From positions 1 to 64,000 of the forward strand of contig DAOUBP010000096.1 of assembly GCA_034432655.1 (NCBI GenBank): 64,000 nt of DNA, in the 5' to 3' direction. Of this stretch, positions 45,101 through 53,364 are shown piece after piece. The position numbers were made by a program, and so were the translations under genes. The notes beneath the pieces are model-generated. The model made no database searches. It was not told where the DNA came from and saw only the letters and a list, made by a program, of their open reading frames with translations. The DNA is from DAOUBP01 sp034432655 (GTDB lineage: Bacteria; Chloroflexota; Anaerolineae; CG2-30-64-16). Position 1 is the first letter of the stretch. Every line of letters begins with the position of its first letter.

Positions 45101-45670
45101 ACTGTCACGGCGACTTTGACATCTACGCGCACGCCCACAAGGTCGCCCAGCCCAACTGCCACGTTTACAGCCACGCCCTTCCTTACACCGACCAATACGC
45201 CGACTGCCAGTGCCACGATAGCCCCGGGTTTCGGTGTTGTGGAGGGTATGGTATTCTATGACGGGGATGGGGATGGCAACCCCGGTTTCGGAGAGCCGGG
45301 TCTCCAGGATGTGACGCTGGCGTTGATGCAGGCCGCCAGCCGGCAGTATACGACATTTTCGCGGGCTGACGGCTCTTATCGTTTCTCAGAGGTAACTCCG
45401 GGAAACTACAAGCTGGTTGTCGAAGCCTGGCCCGCTGGTTACTATCCGATTCATAACGCCATCCTCTTCGCCGTCACAGCCGGCAGTCGGCTGGAGATCA
45501 ATATCCCGTTGGGCCGCCTTTCGGAGTCCACACCGACCGCGACCGCGACACTGACACCTATTTTGCATCCCACCAGCACGTTGACGCCGACCGCGACCTA
45601 TCCCGCCCCGACCGCAACGGCGACTTCCTCGCCTCGCAAAATCTACTTGCCTTTGGTACTGCGCCCTTAA
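42149..45670 (+). CDS. Secreted TIM-barrel protein with DNRLRE, CBM9-like and SdrD-B modules, YLPLVLR C-terminus
   Basis: A 1173-aa exported protein. Signal segment (8-28); TIM-barrel (about 45-380) with Glu180 in GIYGETSP and Cys-rich loop GVCCGG; beta domain (390-510); DNRLRE-type domain (514-715); Thr-Pro linker; CBM9-like domain (749-948) that opens with PVIDGDLAEW and contains WEDDAIELALDA; linker; SdrD-B-like domain with DGDGDGNPGFGEPGL (1027-1123); linker; end KIYLPLVLRP. CBM9 modules bind sugar chain ends or form partners of extracellular glycosidases. It lies 32 nt after the initiating sugar transferase and shares barrel plus beta domain with the exported proteins at 34.9 and 45.9 kb. 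Confidence 0.82.
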   Translation: MPQRNFFAAVVIALGLVGLLAFVVQAAFPAASDTPDVFTKGPSDAAGVYVFYDYENLSPSRYPIKGGHMLVTWKAIETAPGVYDWSWPDGWIAELASKGKYVGFTVDSYDGVCCGGSAVPSHVRQQHPSSVIVCNGNEIPRYWDPAYQRAWGDFIRAVGRRYNGDPRIAWVQISVGIYGETSPAEGEFFGCLESAGLTSDVWIDVVKWSVDLYREAFPDKQLFLQFAPYYKYRVERREFTDYAASQGVGLKHNGLKPDTDDAYITDPNVSFYRGGSYDPFATWGDRVATGWEGYENQAFSMRGRTDSMWSIYNALDKHADILAVDTDLVKAADRQDLLQFASRYLGRTLADTPSVWIALRETEYTWFPERGNFEFWLYQRDNAPGGKTVPMWRVGSEPEGRFTRRTDQATGNPDMYFDVDDRYIYGNARPVTVTVTYYDQGFDRWQLRYDAIGDPDKVAGTVYKTNTFTWKKATFVLTDAQFTNRQLGGTDFHIWCLGDGDEIIHFVDVQRPAGVTVELELQPGVNGYSGASDTTLDAWSPETAYGGDTLLRLRYNAGTPSTHMAPLVRFDVSAIPAGVTVLEAYLDLYLSDAERSDRDVGAAVHGLLRPWNESAATWQRPAAGQSWAQPGALGPGTDHIATASDSTTVKLPAGWYSFNVTDLVKRWVADPASNYGLMLQARAGTVPTNMEVRFASRESGNAATRPKLRVKYLVQPPTPTPTPTPRQTATLTPTPTATGTPTPIGVQRSLVSRRASRAPVIDGDLAEWTQPEQADVRVGKVDTAVGQAASPADISAVVLSYWADEWLYLAARITDDIVIRDSAQIWEDDAIELALDAAYDRLPGGADDNQFTVASDGTLTNFGYAAVPGAQVAVRRHAAGYDIELALPLTVLGIGRMTEGQTLGFTIGLIDDDDGGNRSGADDSYLIWAGNNTVSGSAGFGSLYLGPQYELPSAGSTATPTFTPTTGPTATRTPSPTATFTHTPTVTATLTSTRTPTRSPSPTATFTATPFLTPTNTPTASATIAPGFGVVEGMVFYDGDGDGNPGFGEPGLQDVTLALMQAASRQYTTFSRADGSYRFSEVTPGNYKLVVEAWPAGYYPIHNAILFAVTAGSRLEINIPLGRLSESTPTATATLTPILHPTSTLTPTATYPAPTATATSSPRKIYLPLVLRP

Positions 45671-45821
45671 TCTTCTGCCCCTGCTTCGCGGCGAGCCCTC
45701 TGGCCCGGCTGACATCCCTGGTCTGCCCTTGCGTTGCGGCATGCCCGTTCCGCTGCCTGGCAGTAAACTCAGAAGGCGTCATCCAGATAAGAGTGCTTTT
45801 TTTGTTTAGCGCGATGTGCGT

Positions 45822-45827
45822 TATAAT
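45822..45827 (+). promoter_or_regulatory. Perfect -10 box upstream of the barrel lipoprotein
   Basis: TATAAT at 45822-45827 in an AT-poor genome is notable. The -35 region is poor (TTGTTT at 45802-45807 leaves only 14 nt). A start near 45834 would give a leader of about 55 nt for ATG 45890 but almost none for ATG 45839, supporting the former. Confidence 0.5.
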
Positions 45828-45889
45828 CAGCGGGCGTCATGCTGCTGAGGCAAGATCGTCCCCGCTCCCAACGCAGAAGGTGGATCACG

Positions 45890-48800
45890 ATGAGATTTGG
45901 TTTTGACCAGGGAAATCCTGAACCGCATGGCCGGCATTGCCGCCGGCGGTTCGTGACGCGTATCTGGTGGCTTGCTGTCATTGTCATTGGTTTCGTCGCC
46001 CTTCAGAGCTGTCGGCCCTTGCCGACCCCGCCGCCACCTCCTACCGCCCCCCCTTCTCCCTTTCCTGCAGAAACCATTCCTGCAGCGTTGACCGCCACGC
46101 CCGAGGCGGCCCGACCATTTATCTCTCTTGAGGAACTGAATGTGGTACCGGGCGCATATGTGGCCTGGAGCCTGCCGGAGTACGCTGTGCCACCAACCCG
46201 CTCGCCCGACGATCCTCTCTATCCGGGCCATCATATCCTGGGCCTTGATTGCCTCACCTATCTCGATCAGGTATGGCCGGTGGAGAACAGTATCTCGTGG
46301 GCGAGCTACGACAGGTGTTTGAACGCGCTGGAGCGCCGAAAAGTCAAACTGCCCGACGGCAGAGAGGTCCCCCAGCCGATGATACTGACTTTGCCGCCAT
46401 CCTTCATGGATCCGGGCGGCAGCGGCACCGCGCGTGACCCTTTTATCAAGCTAATCGGCCCGGCGTGGATGCTGAACGACACTTACAGGGTCCGGTTTCA
46501 GACTGCAGATGGAAAATGGTATCAGACCTGGCGCTATGATCAGGCGTTCACTGACGCGATGGTCCGCTTGATTCGCGCGGCAGCAGAGCGCTATGACCGC
46601 CATCCTGGCGTCAGCCTGGTGCGCCTTTACGTGGGCTTCCAAGGGGAAAATCAGCCCGTGCGGGCGTGTGAGCCCTGGTGGCCCGGTTCTCCCGACTGTG
46701 GTGCGCAGCAAGAAGTGTTGCCTGCTGCCGAGAAAGTGGTTTCCTGTGCCACCTATACAACGTTTGTCCGACGGCTGGCCCTGGCTGCCGGCGAGGCGTT
46801 TGCACACAAGCCGGTGGCGGTGATGATGTCGGTACAGCCGTGTGCCAATCTAAGCGGCACCATTCATCGGTGGGAGTTGTTTGATCAGAATCTGCGGCCG
46901 CTCCCTGTCGGCTATGTGAACGCCGGCCTGCAGCCGGACCGGCCGGACGCCATGGAGGCGCCCGACAAGCGCTGGGCCGGATGGCGTCTGTACAGCACCG
47001 GTCAGACGATCGCTGCTTGGGGGGCGCCCTATGTAGCGGAATATGCCGAAAATCCTTCGGGCGGCAGCGTGGGCGCACAGGATCGCAGTCAGTACATGTA
47101 TTGGAATACCCTGATGGCAGCTGGCTCTGGTGCCCGCTGGGTGCTACATCATCCCGCCTGGCAAGGTTACGATTCTGCGCCCATGTGGGAGGTGGTGGAC
47201 TATTGGCTTAACAGCCCGGCGCGTGCCTGGCTGGTCTTTCGTGATCGTGAGTATCCTACTTTTGAATACAGCCCAGAGGACGGCAACTCGGGCTGGATCG
47301 GCGATTTCGCCCGCTACTTGATTCTTCTCAACCCACAGGATGCCCCACAGGCATGCGCTCCGGAGGTGCAAGCCACCGCCCAAGCGGCCAACACCGCTGT
47401 CGCTAAATGGCAACGGGTTACGCCGGCCTGTCCCGGCCCCCTGCTGCCAACGCCGGCCATCACACCCGCTTCGACCCCCAGCCCGGGGGCTGATACGCTA
47501 AACCGACTTTTCAACCGTCAAGCCCGTCGGCTAGATCCCGGCAGAAAGCTATACATCGCGGCTTCCGAAAACTGGCAGGGTTTCGGGACGATCGGGCAAA
47601 TAACTGTCACGGTATCTTATCTCGATATTGGCACCACGCCGTTTGCGGTCATCCTCCCCGACGGGCGAGGAGCGGAACAAGTGCAAGCAGTTCCCAAGCA
47701 GGGCTCGGGGCTCTGGAAACGATTTACGTGGTCGCAGACGGCACAGGTCGCCAATCTCCTGGACGGCAGCGCATTCATGGTGATCGCTAATCCGGCTGCA
47801 GGACAGGCTACGTATCTGCACGAAGTGTTTGTGGATCTCGGGAATAATGATCCAGAGATACCTTTTCTGCCTGTTACGCCGACGGTGTTTGTACCAACAT
47901 CGGTGCCTCCGGCAACCTCAACACCGTCAGCGAGCCCGTCGCCCCTGCCTTTGGCCACCAGGACACCTACAGCCAGCGCCACGTTGAGCCCAACGCGCAC
48001 CTCCACCCCGACGGCCACCAGGACCCCCACGCCCAGCGCCACGTTGAGCCCAACGCGCACCTCCACCCCGACGGCCAGCCAGACTCTGACCCCTGCTGCT
48101 GCTACAACGTCGGCCAGCCCCCTGACCTGTATGCCTCGCCCTGTCGCCAATGTGCTGTTGGGGCCCGGGCCCAAGGGTATTGCTGCGGGTGAGGACGGCT
48201 TCTTTGTCGGTTTGTTCAACTTGAGCCAGGTGGCGCGGCTGCGTCTTGCCGGAGAAGGAGTCGTCTGGCTGGTTAAATCCGGCCCGGGGCGCACCAACGG
48301 CCTGGCGGCCTGGCAAAATATCGTTGTGGCTACCAACCGGGATGAAGGGACGGTCACATTGCACGATGCCGGCACCGGCGTGCCATTGGCAATCTTGCGC
48401 GTGGGCGCTCTACCGTGGGGCGTCGCTGCGGCAAACGGCCGGGCTTATGTGGCCAATTTCGGCGACAACACGGTCGCGGTGCTGGATCTGGTTCAGCGGG
48501 GTGTAGTGGCTGTGGTTCCTGTGGCGTCCGCTCCTGTAACGGCCGTTGCCGATGATCGTCAAGCTTTTGTGTTGCATCTGGACGGGCAGATCACACAGCT
48601 AGACAGCACAGGACGTCTGTTGGCTCAGGCCAAGGCCCAGGCGCCCAACGCACGCGGCCTGGCCTGGGACCAACTGCGAAACCGTCTTTATGTCGGCAGC
48701 CAGTCAGGCGTTGTGGTTGCGCTGGATGCATCCACCTTACGGGAGGTGGCCCGTTTTCCGTTGCCCGGGCCGGCCTACGCGCTGGCGTTCAACCCCGGCA

Positions 48801-50023
48801 CGGGACGCGTGTTTGCCGTGGACGCAGTCAACGATCGCCTGTATGTCATCGAGCCTGATGGCAGCGGCGTGGGACAGCTCTCTCTGCCTCCACAAGGTGC
48901 AACGGAAGGCGGCCAGGGAATCGGGGTGGCGAGGAATCGCATCGCGGTTGCCAACTACGCAGCCAGTAGCGTGAGCTATTTCGATGATGCGGTGTGCGAA
49001 GCCAGATTGACCCCGGAAGCTGTCACGCCGAGTCGTACTGCGACTGCCTCCCGAACGCCAACGCCATCGGTCACCCGCACTTCCACGTCGTCTCCCACCC
49101 ATACCCCGGTGCCGACCGCTACGGCTGCTGCGCCCCTGACACCCACGCCGACCCTCAGCCCCACCTCATCACCCACCCCGGCTGTGGTGCGCGCTAAGAT
49201 CGAGATCGTCTGGCCGCACGGGGGTGCTTCGGTGCGTGAGGCCCGGCTGGCCAATATCACGGCCTATCTTCTGGCAGGGGATGGCTCGGATCCGGCAGCA
49301 GCGTTGAACCCGCCGCCCTGCGATTGGCGCCCTACCGTCAGATTGTGGGCTGCTCTGAATACGGAGCCGGCCAGGCCGATCGCTGTGGGCCAGAAGCGGT
49401 TTGTGAACGAGGAGGGGCGAGTATTCCCGGCCTGGGACTTCAACGATGTGGACGTCAGCCTGGCACGCGACCTTTCTAACAAGTTGACCTTCTTCGTCAC
49501 GGTGGATGGGGTCCGCACCCTGCACAACATCTGGGTTCATGCCGCGGACGCGCGCACGCTGTTCCCTCAGCAGGCCGTGCCCGATGGCACCACTGCGCGC
49601 CGGCCGACGGCCGTGGATGCCCGGATCCAGATCGTCTGGCCTCACGATAATCTGCCGGTAAATCAGGCCAGATTGGCCAACATCAACTCGGTGCTGTTTC
49701 AACAAGGCACCTTGCAGGCTTTCGCGCCGGATGTGGCCTGGTCGCCGACGGTGCGGCTGCATTGGGCTTTGAACCACGAACCTGAACCGCCGACGGGCAG
49801 CGGTTTGATCGGCACCCCGCGCATCGTAAACGCCACGAACGGAACGCGTTTCCTGGCTTGGGATTTCAACGACGTGGATGTCAGCCCGGCGCAAGACGCG
49901 CTCAATAAGCTCTTTTTCTGGATCAGCGTGGATGGCGTTCCGACTTACAGTAACGTCTGGGCGCACGGCCAGGATGCCCGCACGATTTTCCCTCAGCCTG
50001 ACGTGCTGAACAGCTGTCGTTGA
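45890..50023 (+). CDS. Giant lipoprotein: TIM-barrel, YVTN-type propeller, duplicated C-terminal domain
   Basis: A 1377-aa exported protein; ATG 45890 has AAGGTGG upstream. The signal helix ends in VALQSC, a lipobox-like site with Cys41, followed by a Pro-rich spacer. The barrel (about 80-520) has Glu253 in GFQGENQP at the position of the paralogs' GETxP; a beta domain follows (540-660). After a Thr-Pro/Ser-Pro linker comes a YVTN/SMP-30-like propeller (747-1040), another linker, and two tandem copies of a 125-residue domain (1102-1229, 1243-1367) marked by IVWPH, ARLANI, WDFNDVDVS and DART[LI]FPQ. It has no YLPL motif, consistent with lipid anchoring. The repeat domain is not one I recognise. 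Confidence 0.78.
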   Translation: MRFGFDQGNPEPHGRHCRRRFVTRIWWLAVIVIGFVALQSCRPLPTPPPPPTAPPSPFPAETIPAALTATPEAARPFISLEELNVVPGAYVAWSLPEYAVPPTRSPDDPLYPGHHILGLDCLTYLDQVWPVENSISWASYDRCLNALERRKVKLPDGREVPQPMILTLPPSFMDPGGSGTARDPFIKLIGPAWMLNDTYRVRFQTADGKWYQTWRYDQAFTDAMVRLIRAAAERYDRHPGVSLVRLYVGFQGENQPVRACEPWWPGSPDCGAQQEVLPAAEKVVSCATYTTFVRRLALAAGEAFAHKPVAVMMSVQPCANLSGTIHRWELFDQNLRPLPVGYVNAGLQPDRPDAMEAPDKRWAGWRLYSTGQTIAAWGAPYVAEYAENPSGGSVGAQDRSQYMYWNTLMAAGSGARWVLHHPAWQGYDSAPMWEVVDYWLNSPARAWLVFRDREYPTFEYSPEDGNSGWIGDFARYLILLNPQDAPQACAPEVQATAQAANTAVAKWQRVTPACPGPLLPTPAITPASTPSPGADTLNRLFNRQARRLDPGRKLYIAASENWQGFGTIGQITVTVSYLDIGTTPFAVILPDGRGAEQVQAVPKQGSGLWKRFTWSQTAQVANLLDGSAFMVIANPAAGQATYLHEVFVDLGNNDPEIPFLPVTPTVFVPTSVPPATSTPSASPSPLPLATRTPTASATLSPTRTSTPTATRTPTPSATLSPTRTSTPTASQTLTPAAATTSASPLTCMPRPVANVLLGPGPKGIAAGEDGFFVGLFNLSQVARLRLAGEGVVWLVKSGPGRTNGLAAWQNIVVATNRDEGTVTLHDAGTGVPLAILRVGALPWGVAAANGRAYVANFGDNTVAVLDLVQRGVVAVVPVASAPVTAVADDRQAFVLHLDGQITQLDSTGRLLAQAKAQAPNARGLAWDQLRNRLYVGSQSGVVVALDASTLREVARFPLPGPAYALAFNPGTGRVFAVDAVNDRLYVIEPDGSGVGQLSLPPQGATEGGQGIGVARNRIAVANYAASSVSYFDDAVCEARLTPEAVTPSRTATASRTPTPSVTRTSTSSPTHTPVPTATAAAPLTPTPTLSPTSSPTPAVVRAKIEIVWPHGGASVREARLANITAYLLAGDGSDPAAALNPPPCDWRPTVRLWAALNTEPARPIAVGQKRFVNEEGRVFPAWDFNDVDVSLARDLSNKLTFFVTVDGVRTLHNIWVHAADARTLFPQQAVPDGTTARRPTAVDARIQIVWPHDNLPVNQARLANINSVLFQQGTLQAFAPDVAWSPTVRLHWALNHEPEPPTGSGLIGTPRIVNATNGTRFLAWDFNDVDVSPAQDALNKLFFWISVDGVPTYSNVWAHGQDARTIFPQPDVLNSCR
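47953..48072 (+). repeat. 60-bp direct tandem duplication in a linker
   Basis: Two adjacent 60-bp units (47953-48012, 48013-48072) differ at only a handful of positions, concentrated in one short stretch, and encode the same 20-residue Thr/Pro/Ser linker segment. The near identity at third positions shows a recent duplication, unlike the diverged repeats elsewhere. Confidence 0.8.
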
Positions 50024-50045
50024 TGAGGTCGGTCGGTTGGCCCCG

Positions 50046-50079
50046 GCAGCTTGCTGCGGACCGCCAAAGGACAAGCTGC
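50046..50079. terminator. Possible bidirectional terminator between convergent genes
   Basis: GCAGCTTG (50046-50053) pairs with CAAGCTGC (50072-50079) in the 57-bp gap between the barrel lipoprotein and the minus-strand peptidase operon. The 18-nt loop can itself fold. There is no T-tract, so support is modest. Confidence 0.3.
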
Positions 50080-50080
50080 A

Positions 50081-52276
50081 TCAATCCGTCAGCCGGAGCG
50101 CCGGGTCGCCCAGCAGGTTGAAGGTCAGGAGGATATCGCGGACGCCGCCCAGGGCTTGTGGTAGCGCAGACTGGGCCTGAAGCACCACCTCCCCCAGGGT
50201 ACGGGACTGCGCGGCATTGTCGGACTTGGCCAGGGCGGCCGCCAGCTCGCGCGCCAGTAAGCGCTGGTCGGTAAGCACGGCTGCGCTGGAAGGCACCAGC
50301 GCGGCGACCGCACCACCGTTCCTGGCGCGCAGAAGCGTTTCCCCCAGCGAGGGTGTGCTGGGATGTTCGAACAGGCCGCTCAGGCACGTGACGGTGAAAA
50401 CGACTGGCAGCCGGTCCTTGTTTTCCAGCCTGTCCACGTCTTCCACCCCGAAGATCTTCTCTTTGGCCCAAAGCGTCACACTGCCGTGGCCGAAGTAGCC
50501 GATCAGACCGCGGCCCTCAGCGAAAGCCCGGAGGAGCGCGTTTCGGGCTGCTGTCCCGTCTTCGGCGATCAAGACTTCATCGGCCGTGTAGCCGGCAAGG
50601 CGGTCAGCGAATTCCCGTGTCTCCTCCGCGAAGCCCGGTTCGTCGTTGTCGGCGATCAGCAACGCCTGTCCTCGCCACCCGGCCGCACCCTCCTGGCGTT
50701 CATAGGCCAGCGTCTTGGCCACCATCGTCGCCATCTGTTCGGCGGTTTGGGCGGGGAAACGGCCCACGGCCAGCGCAGGCCGGGCCTCTGGCCCTTCCTC
50801 GAGCAACGCGTACCAAACGTCGGAGCTGGTCCAGCCGGAGAAGGTGGTAAACACCGTCTGTGTCGGTACCAGGTCGCGCTCGGTTCCCTTCAGGTAGCCG
50901 CGCGGGTCGTAACTGGCGTCACCGGCCAGCAGCAAGAAGCGCGGGGCGGGGGGTGTCCAAGCGGCCAGGGCCTGCTGCACCAGCGCCTTGATCGCCTCGG
51001 GGCCGGCGCGGCCGAAGTTGAAGCGGTCGTAGACTTGTTCCACATCCACGACCGCTACCCGCAACCCCTGGGCCTGGCGCGCAGCCACCAGCGGCTGTAG
51101 TGCCGCCCGAAACGCCGGCACTGTCACTATGATCATGTCCGCGCCGCCGGGCCAATTTCGCAAGTCGGTGCCAGAGGCGGCTGCCACGGCTGCGGGTCGG
51201 CGCAGCCCGCCTTCCGTTGCGATGATAAACCGGCGTGGGGTGCCGTCAGAAGCAAAGCGCAACACGCCTTCCCGCCATTCGTATCCCTGCAGCGCAATCG
51301 GGGCCGCAGGATCGGTGATGTCCCATAAGGCGACCGGTGGCGCAGCCAATCGGACTGCAAAACCGGCAGCTGCCCCGGCAAATGTCAGGCCGCCACCATC
51401 AGCGGCCAACTCGCGGTGATAAGTGATCTCGATCCAGTCCAGCTGGATGCTATCCACCGGGGCGCCGGTATCATTGGGCAGCCAGAGGCTCAGCCGGTTT
51501 TCGCCTGTCCGCAAGCTGCCGGAGGCCAGGGTTGTCTCGAGGATGTACGGGCCCGGCCCGTCCCAATGCGCGTCGGCAGCCTGAGTGCCGTTTACCGTCA
51601 ACACCAGGTGGTGGTCGGGGTCTATCGTCCCGGACGAAGAGCTGCCGTAGAGCCCCAGGCGCACGACGGCTTCACCGTCGGCTGCTTGTGGGACATCGAG
51701 GTTGATGGTCAATTCGGCCGGCGCGAAAAGTGCCTCCCAATACCAGCGGTTTTCACCGGGTTTGGCCAGCCCCCGGTAGTGGCGTCGTTGCTCACTGCGG
51801 AGGGTGTCGGTGACGGTTGCGGTCAGGGCGGTCTCAGCCGTGGGGGCGGCATCTCGTTCCACGATGGCCCGTGAGACCTGGTCCTCAGCTCTTCGGCTCA
51901 GCCAGTAGATGTTGCGGTCGGTGTATGCGTCCGGCCCCAACGCCTGGCCATAGAAGCGCAGGCTGCGGCCGCGGCCCTCGCCGGTTAACTGGAACGCGAC
52001 CGGCTCGCCACCTGAAGTCAGGGTAAGCTGGTCGGGGCGCGCGCCGGCCAGGTCGAACCCGCTGCGCGCCAGCACGTCCGCCGAAACCGTGTAGATGCCG
52101 TCAGCTTCCACGGCCAACTTGATCGTCTCAACGTTGGGCGCCTGGGCAGGGGTGCACCCGGCCAGCAGCAGCAGGAGGATCAACAGAAACAGGGCCTGCG
52201 GGGCAGGTCCCACATGCGGCGCTGACTGTGCCAGGGCGGATGATTTCAACCGGTTGGTAGCCAGGTTCCGATTCAT
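50081..52276 (-). CDS. C25 (gingipain-like) peptidase, lipoprotein
   Basis: A 731-aa exported protein. The signal helix ends in LLLLLAGC (Cys near residue 41), a good lipobox. A beta-rich region (about 50-360) precedes the C25 domain: RNWPGGADMIIVTVPAF, then LLLAGDASYDPRGY, catalytic His597 in YFGHGS and Cys631 in VTCLSG. The family contains gingipains and PorU, the sortase of Bacteroidota type IX secretion. It lacks the YLPL end of the first gene of the operon. It is the third gene, 6 nt after the FN3 protein. Its likely role is processing of surface proteins; specificity is unknown. Confidence 0.82.
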   Translation of the reverse strand: MNRNLATNRLKSSALAQSAPHVGPAPQALFLLILLLLLAGCTPAQAPNVETIKLAVEADGIYTVSADVLARSGFDLAGARPDQLTLTSGGEPVAFQLTGEGRGRSLRFYGQALGPDAYTDRNIYWLSRRAEDQVSRAIVERDAAPTAETALTATVTDTLRSEQRRHYRGLAKPGENRWYWEALFAPAELTINLDVPQAADGEAVVRLGLYGSSSSGTIDPDHHLVLTVNGTQAADAHWDGPGPYILETTLASGSLRTGENRLSLWLPNDTGAPVDSIQLDWIEITYHRELAADGGGLTFAGAAAGFAVRLAAPPVALWDITDPAAPIALQGYEWREGVLRFASDGTPRRFIIATEGGLRRPAAVAAASGTDLRNWPGGADMIIVTVPAFRAALQPLVAARQAQGLRVAVVDVEQVYDRFNFGRAGPEAIKALVQQALAAWTPPAPRFLLLAGDASYDPRGYLKGTERDLVPTQTVFTTFSGWTSSDVWYALLEEGPEARPALAVGRFPAQTAEQMATMVAKTLAYERQEGAAGWRGQALLIADNDEPGFAEETREFADRLAGYTADEVLIAEDGTAARNALLRAFAEGRGLIGYFGHGSVTLWAKEKIFGVEDVDRLENKDRLPVVFTVTCLSGLFEHPSTPSLGETLLRARNGGAVAALVPSSAAVLTDQRLLARELAAALAKSDNAAQSRTLGEVVLQAQSALPQALGGVRDILLTFNLLGDPALRLTD

Positions 52277-52282
52277 GGGCCC

Positions 52283-53344
52283 TTACCGCAGCCGGGATGC
52301 GCGCCAGATCAGCAAGCCGGCGATAGCCAGCATGCTGGCCACCGCAATCGCACCAGCACCTAACACGAGTGTCAAACGGGTGTTGCGTGCCCCGCTTGGA
52401 GGGGCCGGCAGCGGTGTTGCCGCTGGCCGCGTGGCCATATTCTCCAGGACCGATGTGGCTGCTGCTTGGGCGAAAACCTGTGGCGCGTTTGTGGCCTCCG
52501 GGACCACTGCCTGAGTGGACACCGGCCCTGGTGGGCTGGCCGTCGTCAGCGGTGCCGGTTCCCCCACGGTCGGCGACGGCACCGGCGCAGGGAGGGCGGT
52601 CTCGCCCGGCGTCGGGGTCTCGGTGGGAGCCGGGACAAAAGACCCTCCGCCGGAAGGTGTGGGCGTGGCAACTTGCCCGACCGGCACCGATGTCGCAGCA
52701 GGCTGAGGCGTGGGTGTCCAGGCAGTTCCCGGGCCGGTGGTGGCCGTCGGCGGCGGGACGGGGGTGTTGGTGAACTGCCGTGTAGCGGTGGGTGCCGGTT
52801 GCGAGCCGCCGGCAGGTGGCTGCGTTGTCATGGTGGCGGTGCGGGTGGCCGTCGCAATGGAAGGTGCGGTGGCTGTATGAGTCGCCGTCACCGTGGCAGT
52901 AGGTGTTGCCGTGGCAGTAGGGGTTGCCTCGGGCTCCAGGCCGATACCTGCGTTCACCGGGCCGGCGCGTTGTCCGGGCCCGGCCGAAGTCAGCTCTTCG
53001 AGCAGATAGTAATAGCGCACGCCCGGCACCACGTCCATGTCACGATACTCGTAGGTCGCCCCGGTGAATCCGTCGCCCTGAGCCGGCAGCGTTTGAACCG
53101 GTGTCCCCCATGCTGCGTTAGCGGCCAGCGGCTCCAGTGCCCGATACAAATTGAAACCGGCGGTATCGAACTCAGTGGCCGTCTCCCACACCACCAGGAT
53201 CGAGCCATCTGCTTGCGGCGTGGCCTCAAACCGCGCCAGGGTGATGTTGGCGTTGACGGACAGGCTGCTCAGGCCAAGAAGCAACGCTATGGCGATAACT
53301 GTATAGCTGGTAATGATGAAAGGCGATCGTTTGTTATGCATCAT
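52283..53344 (-). CDS. FN3-like protein with Pro/Thr stalk and C-terminal membrane anchor
   Basis: A 353-aa exported protein. Signal helix (about 8-32), one FN3-like domain (33-140) with ILVVWETATEFDTAGFNLYR, a long Thr/Pro/Ala/Val stalk (about 143-310), and a C-terminal helix (LVLGAGAIAVASMLAIAGLLI) followed by WRASRLR, a stop-transfer pattern. It sits between two C25 peptidase genes with gaps of 20 and 6 nt, so it is likely a partner, perhaps a membrane-tethered receptor or stalk. No catalytic motif is seen. The orientation predicted is outside FN3, inside Arg-rich tail. Confidence 0.75.
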   Translation of the reverse strand: MMHNKRSPFIITSYTVIAIALLLGLSSLSVNANITLARFEATPQADGSILVVWETATEFDTAGFNLYRALEPLAANAAWGTPVQTLPAQGDGFTGATYEYRDMDVVPGVRYYYLLEELTSAGPGQRAGPVNAGIGLEPEATPTATATPTATVTATHTATAPSIATATRTATMTTQPPAGGSQPAPTATRQFTNTPVPPPTATTGPGTAWTPTPQPAATSVPVGQVATPTPSGGGSFVPAPTETPTPGETALPAPVPSPTVGEPAPLTTASPPGPVSTQAVVPEATNAPQVFAQAAATSVLENMATRPAATPLPAPPSGARNTRLTLVLGAGAIAVASMLAIAGLLIWRASRLR

Positions 53345-53364
53345 GTCCGTTTGGATTGTTGTTT

